From contig JADFZT010000032.1 of the NCBI GenBank assembly GCA_015232395.1, forward strand, positions 1-49,823: a DNA stretch of 49,823 nt, given 5' to 3'. The stretch is from Magnetococcales bacterium. Its GTDB lineage: Bacteria; Pseudomonadota; Magnetococcia; Magnetococcales; JADFZT01. Of the stretch, positions 34,631-43,289 are shown piece by piece. The translations under genes and the position numbers were made by a program. A model generated the notes under the pieces. That model was given only the letters and a program-made list of their open reading frames with translations. It ran no database searches and was not told the DNA's origin. Position 1 is the stretch's first letter; the number at the start of each line of letters is the position of its first letter.

Positions 34631-36117
34631 AGCCCATCCCTCTTCAGAGCGGATTGGTTGTGATCTTTATTCTGTTCGGGGCGCTCTTTACCTGGCAGCA
34701 GCGAGAATTACCCCTCGTTCGCAACAGCCTGTTTTATGGGGATGTGGCCCACGCCATTCACACCGAGGGGGTTTTTTCCCGGGAGGCTGCCAGGCGTACC
34801 TTTAATAAACCCATGGGATTTTCGGTGCTGGCGGCGCCCTTGGTGGCCTGGCTGGGGGTGGATGGGGGGTTGAAAGCCGCTTCTGTGGTGGCGACCGCCT
34901 TCTGGTCTCTGATGGTGCTGCTTTTTTTGCGCCGCTATGCCAAGGATCCAGCCATCGTCGGGTTGGGGCTGCTCTTCACCTTTCTAAATCCCCTTGTCAT
35001 CTATCAATTTACCTCCGCCTATCCCGATACGCTGTTCGCTGGATTTTTTCTCCTGGGCATTCTGTTTTTGGATCGCGCCCTCTCCCGGGAGGCCAAAGCG
35101 TGGGACGGTTCTCTGGGGGCGTTGGCGGTGTTGGTGGGGATCTGGGTCAAGCATCACGGTTTTGTGCTGTTGCCGATCTGGGGGGTGCTTGGATTGATCC
35201 GGCGCAGTGATCTTCAGTGGCAGTGGCGGGAAAGCCGGGGGCGTTTATGGGGATGGCTCGGGCCACTGCTGGGGCTTTTGGGGATATTGCTCGCCGCCCA
35301 AAAGGGGTGGGTGCCTACCTTCAATCTTTCCCACAATCAGGATAATTTTTTGGGGGGGCAGGAGCGTTCGGCCATCGTTTGGGAAAACCTCCAGTGTCTG
35401 GGGGTTTATCTGTGGATTTTATGGGGGGGCTTGCTGCCGATTTTTTTTCTGGGGCGGCCACCCTGGCGGGGACGATCCGGATGGCTTTGGGGGGGGCAGC
35501 TGGGCATATTTATCTCGACGGTGCTCTTCTACCAGGGGGCAGCCTACAACATCCGCTATTTTCTCCCCATCACCCCTCTTTTGGCTTGGTGGGGGGCGGT
35601 CCGTTTATCTCGACTGGGACCAGGGGGGCGGCAGGGGCTTTTGGGGCTGTTTTTGTTGTGGAACGGCTTCACCATCCTTTACTACAACGTGCCGGTTTTT
35701 CAGCGCTGGGTTCACCCCCACATTTCCTTGCCCCAGGTGGATAATCTGCGACTGGTGAGTGAGCAGCAGCGGGCCCGGGAAAATCTCGCCTGGATGGACC
35801 ATTTTACGCCAAGTCACGACCAAACGGTGATATTCCTCAGCCGCTACTACGATGGCAACACCCCCAGGGGATGGGAGCGGGCGGGTTATTTTGCCGATGG
35901 CACCATCCTCCACTATGCCCCCTACTGGGAGCATGAGTTGATTGAGAGATGGCACCTGCGGCGGGCGGTGATTTATGAATATGTCGGCGTGGGGCCTGAG
36001 CGAAATCGCCTGCAGCGGGATCCCGACATTCAAGACGCCCTGCAAAAGGTCAACGACCGGCTCTATCTATTGAACCTGGACAGGCCACCCCCTGGTGTGG
36101 AATGGAGGGGGCCTTGA
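34627..36117 (+). CDS. GT39/ArnT-like membrane glycosyltransferase
   Basis: The 496-residue protein has around ten transmembrane spans, an early acidic residue after TM1 (NSLFYGDVAHAIHTEGVF) and the layout FNKPMGFSVLAAPLVAWLG, YQFTSAYPDTLFAGFFLLG. This layout is usual for ArnT/PMT-type (GT39, GT-C fold) enzymes, which use polyprenyl-phosphate sugars outside the inner membrane. The C-terminal 130 residues are soluble (DQTVIFLSRYYDGNTPRG). It starts within the stop of the SGNH gene. The acceptor is unknown; surface glycan or lipid A are possible. Confidence 0.75.
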   Translation: MKPIPLQSGLVVIFILFGALFTWQQRELPLVRNSLFYGDVAHAIHTEGVFSREAARRTFNKPMGFSVLAAPLVAWLGVDGGLKAASVVATAFWSLMVLLFLRRYAKDPAIVGLGLLFTFLNPLVIYQFTSAYPDTLFAGFFLLGILFLDRALSREAKAWDGSLGALAVLVGIWVKHHGFVLLPIWGVLGLIRRSDLQWQWRESRGRLWGWLGPLLGLLGILLAAQKGWVPTFNLSHNQDNFLGGQERSAIVWENLQCLGVYLWILWGGLLPIFFLGRPPWRGRSGWLWGGQLGIFISTVLFYQGAAYNIRYFLPITPLLAWWGAVRLSRLGPGGRQGLLGLFLLWNGFTILYYNVPVFQRWVHPHISLPQVDNLRLVSEQQRARENLAWMDHFTPSHDQTVIFLSRYYDGNTPRGWERAGYFADGTILHYAPYWEHELIERWHLRRAVIYEYVGVGPERNRLQRDPDIQDALQKVNDRLYLLNLDRPPPGVEWRGP

Positions 36118-36125
36118 CCGTTGGC

Positions 36126-36159
36126 TGACAGAGCCTTGATGGATCAATGGGTTCTGTCA
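36126..36159. terminator. Hairpin between converging genes
   Basis: TGACAGAGCC (36126-36135) pairs with GGTTCTGTCA (36150-36159), 9 canonical pairs and one wobble. The loop can extend the stem further (TTGAT/ATCAA). No T-run is present. The position between converging stops at 36117 and 36192 suits a bidirectional end signal. Confidence 0.5.
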
Positions 36160-36191
36160 CCCTGCTTGCCAGGATTGAGCCGATGGGGGGG

Positions 36192-36983
36192 TTACTCTTT
36201 TTTGGCGACCATCTGAAACCAGATCGGCACGGTCAGAAGCATCAGCACGATCATCATCATGCCGATGGCCAAGAGATCCCGCTGTACCTTGCGAATGGCC
36301 TCCTGCATGGGTTTCAGGTCGGAGATGATTTCAAAAGCGCCATGCTGCTCGCCCCGCTCCCATCCTTCCATCTTGATGCCCAGGGGATCCAGACCCTGGC
36401 CTTCAGGATAGTCTTTGACGCTGCCGTGGCACAGCATACACTCTTTTTTCATGACGATGGGTCGCATATAGCGTAAGGCGTTGATCTCTTCATCGATCTG
36501 CCAATATTCATCCACCCCGTCCCGGTCGATCTTGTCGAGCATCTGCCGCTCGATGGGGGTGGCCTCATGTTTGGAGCTACGGGCATTGACCCGAACCACC
36601 CGGAAGGTGTAGAGGGCGTCATGGGCGATTCCCTGACCAACGGTCCAGCTGGCCACAATGGGAATGGTGCGATAGTAGCGTGTCAGCCGGGCCACCTTAA
36701 GGATTTCCTCTTTGGAGGTGGCTCCTTTACGGCCAATATATTTTTGCGCCTCGGCCAGCAGTGATGGATCGAACACCTCGTCGGCGACCATCTCCGAAAC
36801 ATAGCGGCGGGTGGCTTCGGCCTGGACGGTGATGGCCCGGGCCTGTTGAATCATATGATTCTTGGCCTCCTGCTCAATCACCCCCTTGACCAGGGAAAAG
36901 ATCAACACATAACTTCCCAGCAGAATCAGCAGACTGACTGCGATGATTCTGGCCACAAGGCGTTTGCTGGATGCGTCTTCCAC
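36192..36983 (-). CDS. Membrane haem sensor-like protein (Tll0287/DUF3365 domain, CXXCH)
   Basis: The 263-residue protein has TM1 (IIAVSLLILLGSYVLIF), a periplasmic domain with RRYVSEMVADEVFDP, RVVRVNARSSKHEATPIERQ and the c-haem motif CMLCHG, then TM2 (LLAIGMMMIVLMLLTVPIW) close to the C-terminus. This is the Tll0287/DUF3365 layout, normally the sensor part of kinases, cyclases or chemoreceptors. Here no output domain follows TM2, so it may act with a partner or only bind haem, gas or redox signals. The start is GTG at 36983 with GGGAA upstream. A longer TTG-initiated reading to 37145 would add 54 residues with no clear role. Confidence 0.75.
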   Translation of the reverse strand: MEDASSKRLVARIIAVSLLILLGSYVLIFSLVKGVIEQEAKNHMIQQARAITVQAEATRRYVSEMVADEVFDPSLLAEAQKYIGRKGATSKEEILKVARLTRYYRTIPIVASWTVGQGIAHDALYTFRVVRVNARSSKHEATPIERQMLDKIDRDGVDEYWQIDEEINALRYMRPIVMKKECMLCHGSVKDYPEGQGLDPLGIKMEGWERGEQHGAFEIISDLKPMQEAIRKVQRDLLAIGMMMIVLMLLTVPIWFQMVAKKE

Positions 36984-37270
36984 GGCGGATTTCCCAAAGA
37001 TTTGAGAGTTGATGATACAATTCAAGCCGACACTATGCCCCGAATTGAGCTTGGGGGGAAGGTGTGGCACGCTGGATGATATCAGGCACAATCCATAGAT
37101 GCGGTTTTGGTGGAAGAGGTTCAATGTGACGATTTTTTTTGCCAAGGGGGGGCTGAATGTGAAAAATGACCTCTGTTCCCTGAGGAGAGAATGGTTGCCA
37201 GAATGTTTGTGTGGCAGGGTTTCTTTCGGCAGGGTCTCTATTGGCTGCGGATAGGAAAGGGTGGACCGAA

Positions 37271-38401
37271 GTGAACGTAACCATCATCGGTAGTGGCTTT
37301 GCGGCTTTGGCAGCGATTCATCGGCTGCGCAATTTGGACTCGGGACGCCGTATCGGCATCACCGTCATCGCTCCCCAGGCCTCATTCACCTATCTTCCCA
37401 GCCTGATCTGGATACCTTCCGGATTGCGTCAAAAAGAGGATATCACCTTCTCTCTCAAGCCTTTTTTTGAGTGGATGGGGGTCGATTGGCATGCTGGCAG
37501 CGCCGTGGGGGTGAAGGATAACGGTCGCACAGTTATAACCACCTCCGGTGAGGTCCAAAACGACGCCCTGCTCATCGCTTCCGGTGGCCAATATATCCGT
37601 AAGCTGCCCGGGATTGATCACACCCTGAATCCCTGCTCGGGGGTTTCGGATGTGGCGGAATTTCGGGACCGGATTGAGACCATGCCGGGGGGGAAGGTGG
37701 TGATGGGGTTTGCCGGAAACCCCAAGGAGCCCACAGCGGTGCGGGGGGGGCCGATGTTTGAATTTTTGTTCGGTCTGCACACCCAACTCAGACGCCAGGG
37801 GCGGCTGAAAAATTTTGATCTCGCCTTTTTTTCCCCCATGGCCGAACCGGGCAAGCGTTTGGGGCCGAAAGCGGTCAAGGGGTTGCTCCACACCATGAAA
37901 AAACGTCAGATCACGACCCATCTGGGCCACAAGATGGTGGGTTTTGGAGCCGATTATGTGGAGACCGAAGGGGGCAGGATTGCCTCTGATCTGACCCTCT
38001 TTATCCCCGGCATGACCGGCCAGGGGTGGTTTAAAAACACCGGTTTGGCTCTCTCTGACGGGGGTTTTTTCAAGGCGGATGTTCATGGTCGGGTCGAGGG
38101 GGGGGAGCGGGTCTATGTGGCTGGGGATGCGGGGAGTTTTCCGGGGCCGGAGTGGCGCGCCAAGCAGGCTCATATGGCGGAACTTCAAGCGGTCGCAGCC
38201 ATCAATAACATCTATCGGGAGCTGAAAGGCTTGCCCCCCCGGGCCACCTTCCGTACCGAGCTGATCTGCATTGTCGATACGTTGGATTCAGGGATTTGGG
38301 TCTCCCGCTTCAAAAAAATGGGCCTCATCCTCCCCCCCCTGTTGCCGATGCACTGGGTGAAGATCCTGCTGGAGTGGAAGAGCGTCCACCCCTATCGGTA
38401 A
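37271..38401 (+). CDS. FAD/NAD(P)-dependent oxidoreductase, sulfide:quinone reductase-like
   Basis: The 376-residue protein has an N-terminal Rossmann motif (VTIIGSGFAALAAIHRLR), the FTYLPSLIWIPSG and LLIASGGQYI strings, a second nucleotide-binding part, and YVAGDAGSFPGPEWRAKQAH near the end. The C-terminal amphipathic stretch (LILPPLLPMHWVKILLEW) could touch the membrane. The layout recalls SQR/NDH-2-type flavoproteins that pass electrons to quinone. A Cys sits in NPCSGVSD near residue 120, but I cannot show the full set of SQR cysteines, so the substrate is open. The GTG at 37271 has AGGAAAGGG upstream and places the FAD motif at the N-terminus as usual. It is divergent from the haem protein. 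Confidence 0.8.
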   Translation: MNVTIIGSGFAALAAIHRLRNLDSGRRIGITVIAPQASFTYLPSLIWIPSGLRQKEDITFSLKPFFEWMGVDWHAGSAVGVKDNGRTVITTSGEVQNDALLIASGGQYIRKLPGIDHTLNPCSGVSDVAEFRDRIETMPGGKVVMGFAGNPKEPTAVRGGPMFEFLFGLHTQLRRQGRLKNFDLAFFSPMAEPGKRLGPKAVKGLLHTMKKRQITTHLGHKMVGFGADYVETEGGRIASDLTLFIPGMTGQGWFKNTGLALSDGGFFKADVHGRVEGGERVYVAGDAGSFPGPEWRAKQAHMAELQAVAAINNIYRELKGLPPRATFRTELICIVDTLDSGIWVSRFKKMGLILPPLLPMHWVKILLEWKSVHPYR

Positions 38402-38417
38402 GTGGGAATGGAAAAAT

Positions 38418-38766
38418 GTAGGATGTGGTGAGCGAAGCGAACCGCATCACTCAAGGGTGATGCGCCTTCTATAGCCATTCGATTCAAGATTTGGACATAT
38501 GCCGTTGCACTATTTTTGTCATTCCCGCGAATGCGGGAATCCAGGGCATCTGGCACGAAACTTTCCAAATCTTGCTTCACTTTCAGCAAAACACCAGCTT
38601 TGCTGAAGATTTGGTTTTTTCTTGAGGGGCATGATTCTCTCTTGGTCCCCGCCTTTGCGGGGATAACGAGTCAGAGAAGAGTGTCCAATTCTGAGGTAGG
38701 CCTACTATAGCCTGGAACGATTATATCCCTCGAACGATGCGGTTCGCGCGGCTCACCACATCCTAC
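38418..38766. repeat. REP/MITE-like repeat block with 31-bp terminal inverted repeats
   Basis: A 31-base unit at 38418-38448 (starts GTAGGATGTGGTGAGC, ends GCGAACCGCATC) reappears inverted at 38736-38766 with 28 of 31 bases matching. Each copy is itself an imperfect hairpin (GATGTGGT/ACCGCATC). Between them lie two more palindromes: ATTCCCGCGAATGCGGGAAT (38521-38540), and TCCCCGC/GCGGGGA (38646-38663). All resemble dispersed repeat families common in proteobacterial intergenic DNA. No transposase is present, so any movement would need one in trans. Short open frames here (DALDSRIRGNDK type) are artefacts of the repeat. Confidence 0.75.
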
Positions 38767-38790
38767 CCGTATATCTAAATGTTTAGGTGT

Positions 38791-39987
38791 TCAAGCCTCC
38801 CCCTGACTCTCTTGAGGTAGGGAGGGCAGCGGTTGCAGCTCATCAGAGCGGGCCATTTTTTCCAGGATCATGCTGGCCTCCTGATCGCTGTTGCTGACCC
38901 AATAGCCGGGGGTTTTTTTGGAGGCGGCTTTGGCTTGATACATCCGTTCATCCGCCGATTTAACCATATCATCCACCGAGAGAAACTGTTCCGGCCCGGT
39001 TTGAATCAAGCCAACGCTGAAGGAGACCCCATACTCCCCCGCTTTGGCATCGAATCGATCCACCAGCCTGCGACACACTTCCTGGGCCTCCTGGTCGGTG
39101 GAGCCGGGTAGAATAATGCAAAACTCATCCCCGCCATAGCGGCAGCTGGTATCCACATCCCGCACCGTTGCCAGCAGACACTCTCCCACATGGGCCAAAA
39201 CCAGGTCTCCCACCTGATGTCCCTGTTGATCGTTCAGTTTTTTAAAGCCGTTGAGATCAAAATAGGCCAGGGTCAAAGGCTCCTTGCGACGCTTGACATG
39301 GGCCAGGTCGCTGCGCAGATGCTCATAGAAGGCGCGCTGGTTGAGAAGTCCCGTCAAGCCATCCTGGCGGGAGAGATCTTTCAGCTCCTGGGTGCGCAGG
39401 GCAACGGTCTGCTCCAGATCTTGGGCATAGCTCTCCAGCTCCTGCTGAGCCACGGTTACTTCCGCCACCAGTGCCCCGGTATAGGTCTCAAAAATCAAGT
39501 GGACATCAAACATCAATACTTTGGAGAGGCTCTGTTTGCGGGCTTCCGCCTCAATCCGTGAACAGGCGCCGTCTTTGCACTGATCTTCCAAAACTTGCTG
39601 CAACACCTCCAACAAATAACATACGGCAGACATGTAGAGGGAGGGTGGAACCCCAATGCGCTTATGTACCTTGCCTACCCGAAGACGGCTGTTGACGTAG
39701 AGGTCGTCGTAGGAGCCGGAAAAAAGCTCTTGGATGTAGTTGCGCAGGGTGTTTTGCAGTCGGAGCAGGGTATCTGCATCTCCGATGACCAGCTGGATGT
39801 CAGAAAAAGAGAGCAGTCTGTCGTAAAAAGTAGTGATGATTTGATCCATGCTTTCGGCCACAAAAGCTTTGGCGCTCAGTAGATTGCGCTTGTCTTCCTC
39901 CGTAATGTTAAAAAGCTTTCTGCGCTCAGCAATGCGCCGATCAGTCAGTTTTAGTTGTTCTGCAAGGGTTTGATCGGTGAGTTGCAT
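38791..39987 (-). CDS. Globin-coupled diguanylate cyclase
   Basis: A predicted soluble protein of 398 residues. An N-terminal protoglobin-like sensor (about 25-185) has the proximal-His region LRVGKVHKRIGVPPSLYMSA. A short coiled coil follows, then a GGDEF domain with CRYGGDEFCIILPGS and RDVD five residues before it (I-site). The active motif is canonical, so it should make c-di-GMP from GTP, gated by oxygen or another haem ligand, as in DosC/HemDGC-type proteins. It stands alone behind the repeat block and adds a gas-responsive input to the c-di-GMP network seen at 4323-6800. The ATG at 39987 is taken. Confidence 0.92.
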   Translation of the reverse strand: MQLTDQTLAEQLKLTDRRIAERRKLFNITEEDKRNLLSAKAFVAESMDQIITTFYDRLLSFSDIQLVIGDADTLLRLQNTLRNYIQELFSGSYDDLYVNSRLRVGKVHKRIGVPPSLYMSAVCYLLEVLQQVLEDQCKDGACSRIEAEARKQSLSKVLMFDVHLIFETYTGALVAEVTVAQQELESYAQDLEQTVALRTQELKDLSRQDGLTGLLNQRAFYEHLRSDLAHVKRRKEPLTLAYFDLNGFKKLNDQQGHQVGDLVLAHVGECLLATVRDVDTSCRYGGDEFCIILPGSTDQEAQEVCRRLVDRFDAKAGEYGVSFSVGLIQTGPEQFLSVDDMVKSADERMYQAKAASKKTPGYWVSNSDQEASMILEKMARSDELQPLPSLPQESQGEA

Positions 39988-40231
39988 ATGGAGCCTCTGT
40001 ATCCAGGTAATTGGCAGTAAGGTGGTATGAGATGGTGTCGCAGTAGCAAGCAGATAAGGGATCGCTGGGAATTATTGCGTTTCAGGGTTTTTTTAACAAC
40101 AGAATAATTTGCATCCAGTCAGTCATTCCATAAGATTCCGGGTTCAGGGAGGTGGGTTTGTAGCGTGTGCGGTAGGAGAGGGGAAGGAGGTGGATATGGA
40201 TTTTTTCAGCCACCAACTTCACCCTTGATCC

Positions 40232-40263
40232 AAAAAAAAAGGCCTGACCAATTTGGCCAAGCC
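40232..40263 (-). terminator. Rho-independent terminator of the tRNA-Leu gene
   Basis: In the minus-strand transcript GGCTTGGCC pairs with GGTCAGGCC using two G-U pairs, which work only in this orientation. Nine T follow (A-run at 40232-40240). It sits 14 bases after the tRNA 3' end. Confidence 0.85.
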
Positions 40264-40276
40264 TTTGATTTTTGAA

Positions 40277-40363
40277 TGGTGCCCAGGAGAAGACTCGAAC
40301 TTCCACGACCTTGCGATCACTAGAACCTGAATCTAGCGCGTCTACCAATTCCGCCACCTGGGC
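40277..40363 (-). tRNA. tRNA-Leu, anticodon CAG, CCA encoded
   Basis: The 87-base tRNA reads on the minus strand from GCCCAGGTGGCGG to CCTGGGCACCA. The 7-bp acceptor stem (GCCCAGG/CCTGGGC), the D-arm with GGTAGAC, the anticodon loop TTCAGGT on a CTAGA/TCTAG-type stem, a long class II variable arm and GTTCGAGTC are all visible. Anticodon CAG reads CUG. The encoded CCA completes the 3' end. Confidence 0.96.
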
Positions 40364-40508
40364 GATCAAACGAGGCGCAGTATACCCGGAACCGATCCTG
40401 GCATCAAGCCGTCTTTCGTATCCAGCCAAAGATCTTTGTCAGGGGGTGAAAAAATGGCTGGAAAATACGGGTTGGAAAAGCCACAAAAGGGGCTCTGCCA
40501 GGGTGGGG

Positions 40509-41075
40509 TCAGTTGATGAAGCCGCCGCCGGTATCCACGAGTTTGGCCAGATCAATGCCCAAAAGATCTATCGCCGCCTGCCAACGTTCGCTGGGGGGGA
40601 GGTCGAAAAGAATGCGACGATCCAGATCACACACCAGCCAGGAGTTTTCCTTCAGCTCCATCTCCAGCTGCCCCGCTCCCCAACCTGCATAACCCAGTGC
40701 AAACAAAAAGGATTCTGACGTTTCCGATTCTGCCAGATGTTTCAGGATATCCGGGTTGGTGCCCATGAAAAGCTCCGGGGTTACTTCCAGGGAGCCGGGA
40801 AAATCGAGGCCTTTTTCGTAGAGGATGAAGCCTCGCTCCAGGGAAACCGGCCCCCCCTGATAGACCACCGGTTTTTGCAGGCGCATCCAATCGAGATCCA
40901 GCTGGTCGATCACATCGTCCATGGTGGCCGGGTGGGGTTGATTGACGATAATTCCCAAAGCGCCGTCATCAGAGTGGGCGCAAAGAATCACCACCGTACG
41001 GGCAAAATTGGGATCGTTGAGGTTCGGCATGGCGATGAGTAGTTTGCCCGTGAGAGTGCTGCCCTCAGCCGTCAT
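40509..41075 (-). CDS. yqgE: YqgE/AlgH family protein
   Basis: The 188-residue protein has the family marks LTGKLLIAMPNLNDPNFART, VVILCAHSDDGALGIIVNQP, VVYQGGPVSLERGFILY and ALGYAGWGAGQLEMELKENS. YqgE/AlgH (UPF0301) proteins are widespread; the biochemical role is unsettled. The ATG at 41075 overlaps the mpl stop (ATGA). It is the last gene of a nifU-like/ampD/mpl/yqgE run. Confidence 0.95.
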   Translation of the reverse strand: MTAEGSTLTGKLLIAMPNLNDPNFARTVVILCAHSDDGALGIIVNQPHPATMDDVIDQLDLDWMRLQKPVVYQGGPVSLERGFILYEKGLDFPGSLEVTPELFMGTNPDILKHLAESETSESFLFALGYAGWGAGQLEMELKENSWLVCDLDRRILFDLPPSERWQAAIDLLGIDLAKLVDTGGGFIN

Positions 41076-42490
41076 GACCCACCATCCCCGTTGTTTGCTT
41101 GGGAGAGGGTGTCGTGGAGCTTGCCCAATATATCGTCAAAGCCGCCATTACTCATCACCACCACCTGATCTCCGGGTTCCAGCTGTTTTTGCAGGATTTC
41201 AATCGCCTCTCCGGCATCCTCCACCACCACCGCCGACTGGGTGCCGCCGCTGTTGATGCGATCCGCAACCTCTTCCACATCCAGCAGTTCTTCGTCCGGC
41301 AATCCCCGGGCCTTGGGTCTGGCAAGCAACACCCGATCCGCTTGGGCCAGAGCCGGGGCCAGGCGTCCTTGATGCACCCGGCGGCGCATGGTGTTGGAGC
41401 GGGGTTCCAATACCGCCCAGATCCGTCCTCGACCCGCAGCACCGATGGCGGCCAGGGTGGTGGCGACCGCTGTGGGATGGTGGGCAAAATCGTCGTAGAC
41501 CGAGATGCCGTTGATTTCGTAGCGCAATTGAAAACGCCGAGCGACACCCTCAAACAGCTCCAGAGCTGATTTGATTTTTTCCGGAGAAAGACCGTGGGAG
41601 AGGGCCGCAGCAGAAGCCGCCAGGGCGTTGATCACATTGTGGCGGCCCAATAATTTCCATTGGACGCTAAAAAGAGGCTCTCCATCCCGAATCAATGTCC
41701 AGTGGCTGCCGTCTTCTTTGTCCAAACGGGCGGTAAAGGGGAAATCCCCATCCAGACCATAGCGAACGATGGGGGTGAACGATTCCCGAACCACGCACTC
41801 CACTTCGGAATCATCGCCGTTGGCCAGGATCAATCCCGATGGCGGTACGGTGCGCAGCAAAAAACGAAACTGGGTGCAGATCGCCTCCAGATCCGGATAG
41901 ATGTCGGCGTGGTCAAATTCCAGATTGTGAAAGACCAATGTGCGGGGGCGATAATGGAGAAATTTGGGCCGTTTGTCCCAAAAGGCGGTATCGTATTCAT
42001 CTCCCTCTACCACCACCCAATCCCGTTTGGGATAGCGCACCCCCTGACCAAAATTGAGGGGAATGCCACCGATAAAAAATCCCGGCTCCTCCCCCGCATG
42101 CTCCCACAGCCAGGCGATGATGCTGGTGGTGGTGGTTTTGCCGTGGGTGCCAGCGACCACGATGGGGTGGCGTCCCTCCAGCAGATGCTGAAACAGCCAC
42201 TCGGCTCCAGAGCGGTAGGGAATGTCCAGGTCCATCAGGGCTTCCAGCTCCGGGTTGCCCCGGGAGATGGCGTTGCCTACCAGAACCAGATCGGGCACGG
42301 GGTTGAGGTTTTCCGGTCGAAAGCCTTCGTAGGTGGTGATGCCCCGCTCTTGGAGGAAGGTGCTCATGGGGGGGTAGACCCCGGCATCGGAACCGGTCAC
42401 CTGCCAGCCGCCGTCCCGGGCCAGAGAGGCCAGGCCCGCCATGGCTGTGCCACAGATACCGATGATGTGCAGATGTCTGGATTCGGTCAT
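41072..42490 (-). CDS. mpl: UDP-MurNAc:L-Ala-gamma-D-Glu-mDAP tripeptide ligase
   Basis: The 472-residue Mur-ligase family protein has HIIGICGTAMAGLASLARD, the ATP loop VAGTHGKTTTTSI, VVEGDEYDTAFWDKRPKFLH, NLEFDHADIY and ARRFQLRYEINGISVYDDFAHHPTAV in pieces. The long central motif with DTAFWDKR separates Mpl from MurC. Mpl re-attaches recycled murein tripeptide to UDP-MurNAc in the cytoplasm. Its neighbour AmpD releases that peptide, so the two genes form a recycling pair. The ATG at 42490 overlaps the ampD stop (ATGA); a longer reading from 42514 is unnecessary. Confidence 0.95.
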   Translation of the reverse strand: MTESRHLHIIGICGTAMAGLASLARDGGWQVTGSDAGVYPPMSTFLQERGITTYEGFRPENLNPVPDLVLVGNAISRGNPELEALMDLDIPYRSGAEWLFQHLLEGRHPIVVAGTHGKTTTTSIIAWLWEHAGEEPGFFIGGIPLNFGQGVRYPKRDWVVVEGDEYDTAFWDKRPKFLHYRPRTLVFHNLEFDHADIYPDLEAICTQFRFLLRTVPPSGLILANGDDSEVECVVRESFTPIVRYGLDGDFPFTARLDKEDGSHWTLIRDGEPLFSVQWKLLGRHNVINALAASAAALSHGLSPEKIKSALELFEGVARRFQLRYEINGISVYDDFAHHPTAVATTLAAIGAAGRGRIWAVLEPRSNTMRRRVHQGRLAPALAQADRVLLARPKARGLPDEELLDVEEVADRINSGGTQSAVVVEDAGEAIEILQKQLEPGDQVVVMSNGGFDDILGKLHDTLSQANNGDGGS

Positions 42491-42996
42491 CTCCAAACCA
42501 GTTCCCCCTCCCACCCTGGTTGGGCAGTTTTATAAATGTGCTTGAAGTGATCCCAGTCAAAACCGGGGCCCGGATCCCATTTGCGTTCCGGCGCAATGTG
42601 CTGATGACCGGTGATATGGTCTTCCTTGAGTTCGGGCAGACCCTTTTGCAAGCTGCGGGTGAGTGCCCCAAGCCCTTGATATTGGGCCTCTTCAAAGGGG
42701 GTGTGTTCATCCCCCATCAGCTCTACCCCCACCGAAAAATCATTGCAGCGGTTTTGGTTTTGCCAGGAACTGACCCCGGCATGCCAAGCGCGTTTTTCGA
42801 TGGGGACATATTGGGTAAGCCCCCCGTTGCGGTCCAGTAGAAAATGGGCCGAGACCTTCAGATGGGCGATTTCCTGAAAAAAAGGATCCTCTTGGGGGTT
42901 GATTCGCCCGAGAAAAAGATCGTCCACATGTCGGGTGCTGTCAAAATCACCTGGGGGCAGGCTGATAGCATGCACCACCAGGAGTTTAACAGCCAT
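42487..42996 (-). CDS. ampD: 1,6-anhydro-MurNAc-L-alanine amidase AmpD
   Basis: The 169-residue amidase-2 enzyme has zinc ligands in LLVVHAISLP (His near residue 9), RAWHAGVSSW and the HITGHQHIAPERKWDPGPGF block. It also has FSVGVELMGD. It cleaves the peptide from anhydro-muropeptides in the cytoplasm. Length matches the family, and the protein has no signal peptide. It is coupled to mpl downstream by ATGA and follows the NifU-like gene by 68 bases. Confidence 0.95.
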   Translation of the reverse strand: MAVKLLVVHAISLPPGDFDSTRHVDDLFLGRINPQEDPFFQEIAHLKVSAHFLLDRNGGLTQYVPIEKRAWHAGVSSWQNQNRCNDFSVGVELMGDEHTPFEEAQYQGLGALTRSLQKGLPELKEDHITGHQHIAPERKWDPGPGFDWDHFKHIYKTAQPGWEGELVWR

Positions 42997-43064
42997 CCCC
43001 GCCGGACGCCCGTCGGCGTGGGGGGATGGCAGATAACGAAAGGCTTTCAGGGGGGAAAGGCCAC

Positions 43065-43289
43065 TCAGGGCACGCTCTCCACGGAAACCACCTCGGGAAT
43101 CCGCTCCTTCATCAGCCGCTCAATACCACCCTTGAGGGTCTGGATGGCGCCGGGGCAGGTGCCGCAAGCGCCCCGCAGTCGTACATTGACGACATTTTCA
43201 GGGGTGATTTCGACAAACTCCACATCCCCTCCATCCCGTTGCAGGAAGGGGCGGACCTCTTCCAAAACTTTCAGCACTTTATCTTGCAT
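43065..43289 (-). CDS. NifU C-terminal-like Fe-S scaffold
   Basis: The 74-residue protein is a single NifU-C domain: VRPFLQRDGGDVEFVEI, then VRLRGACGTCPGAIQTLKGG with the CxxC that binds an Fe-S cluster. Such small proteins deliver or hold clusters in the cytoplasm. The ATG at 43289 with GGAGA upstream is preferred to an in-frame start at 43346, which would add a non-conserved leader. Confidence 0.93.
   Translation of the reverse strand: MQDKVLKVLEEVRPFLQRDGGDVEFVEITPENVVNVRLRGACGTCPGAIQTLKGGIERLMKERIPEVVSVESVP

Noticed and set aside
38392-38710. Short frames on both strands inside the repeat block
   Set aside because: Strings such as DALDSRIRGNDK and SFPRMRESR are typical translations of the CCCGCGAATGCGGG repeat and carry no ribosome sites.
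40082-40429. 115-codon minus-strand frame over the tRNA
   Set aside because: It is the well-known false translation of a tRNA-Leu gene (AQVAELVDALDSGS...), not a protein.
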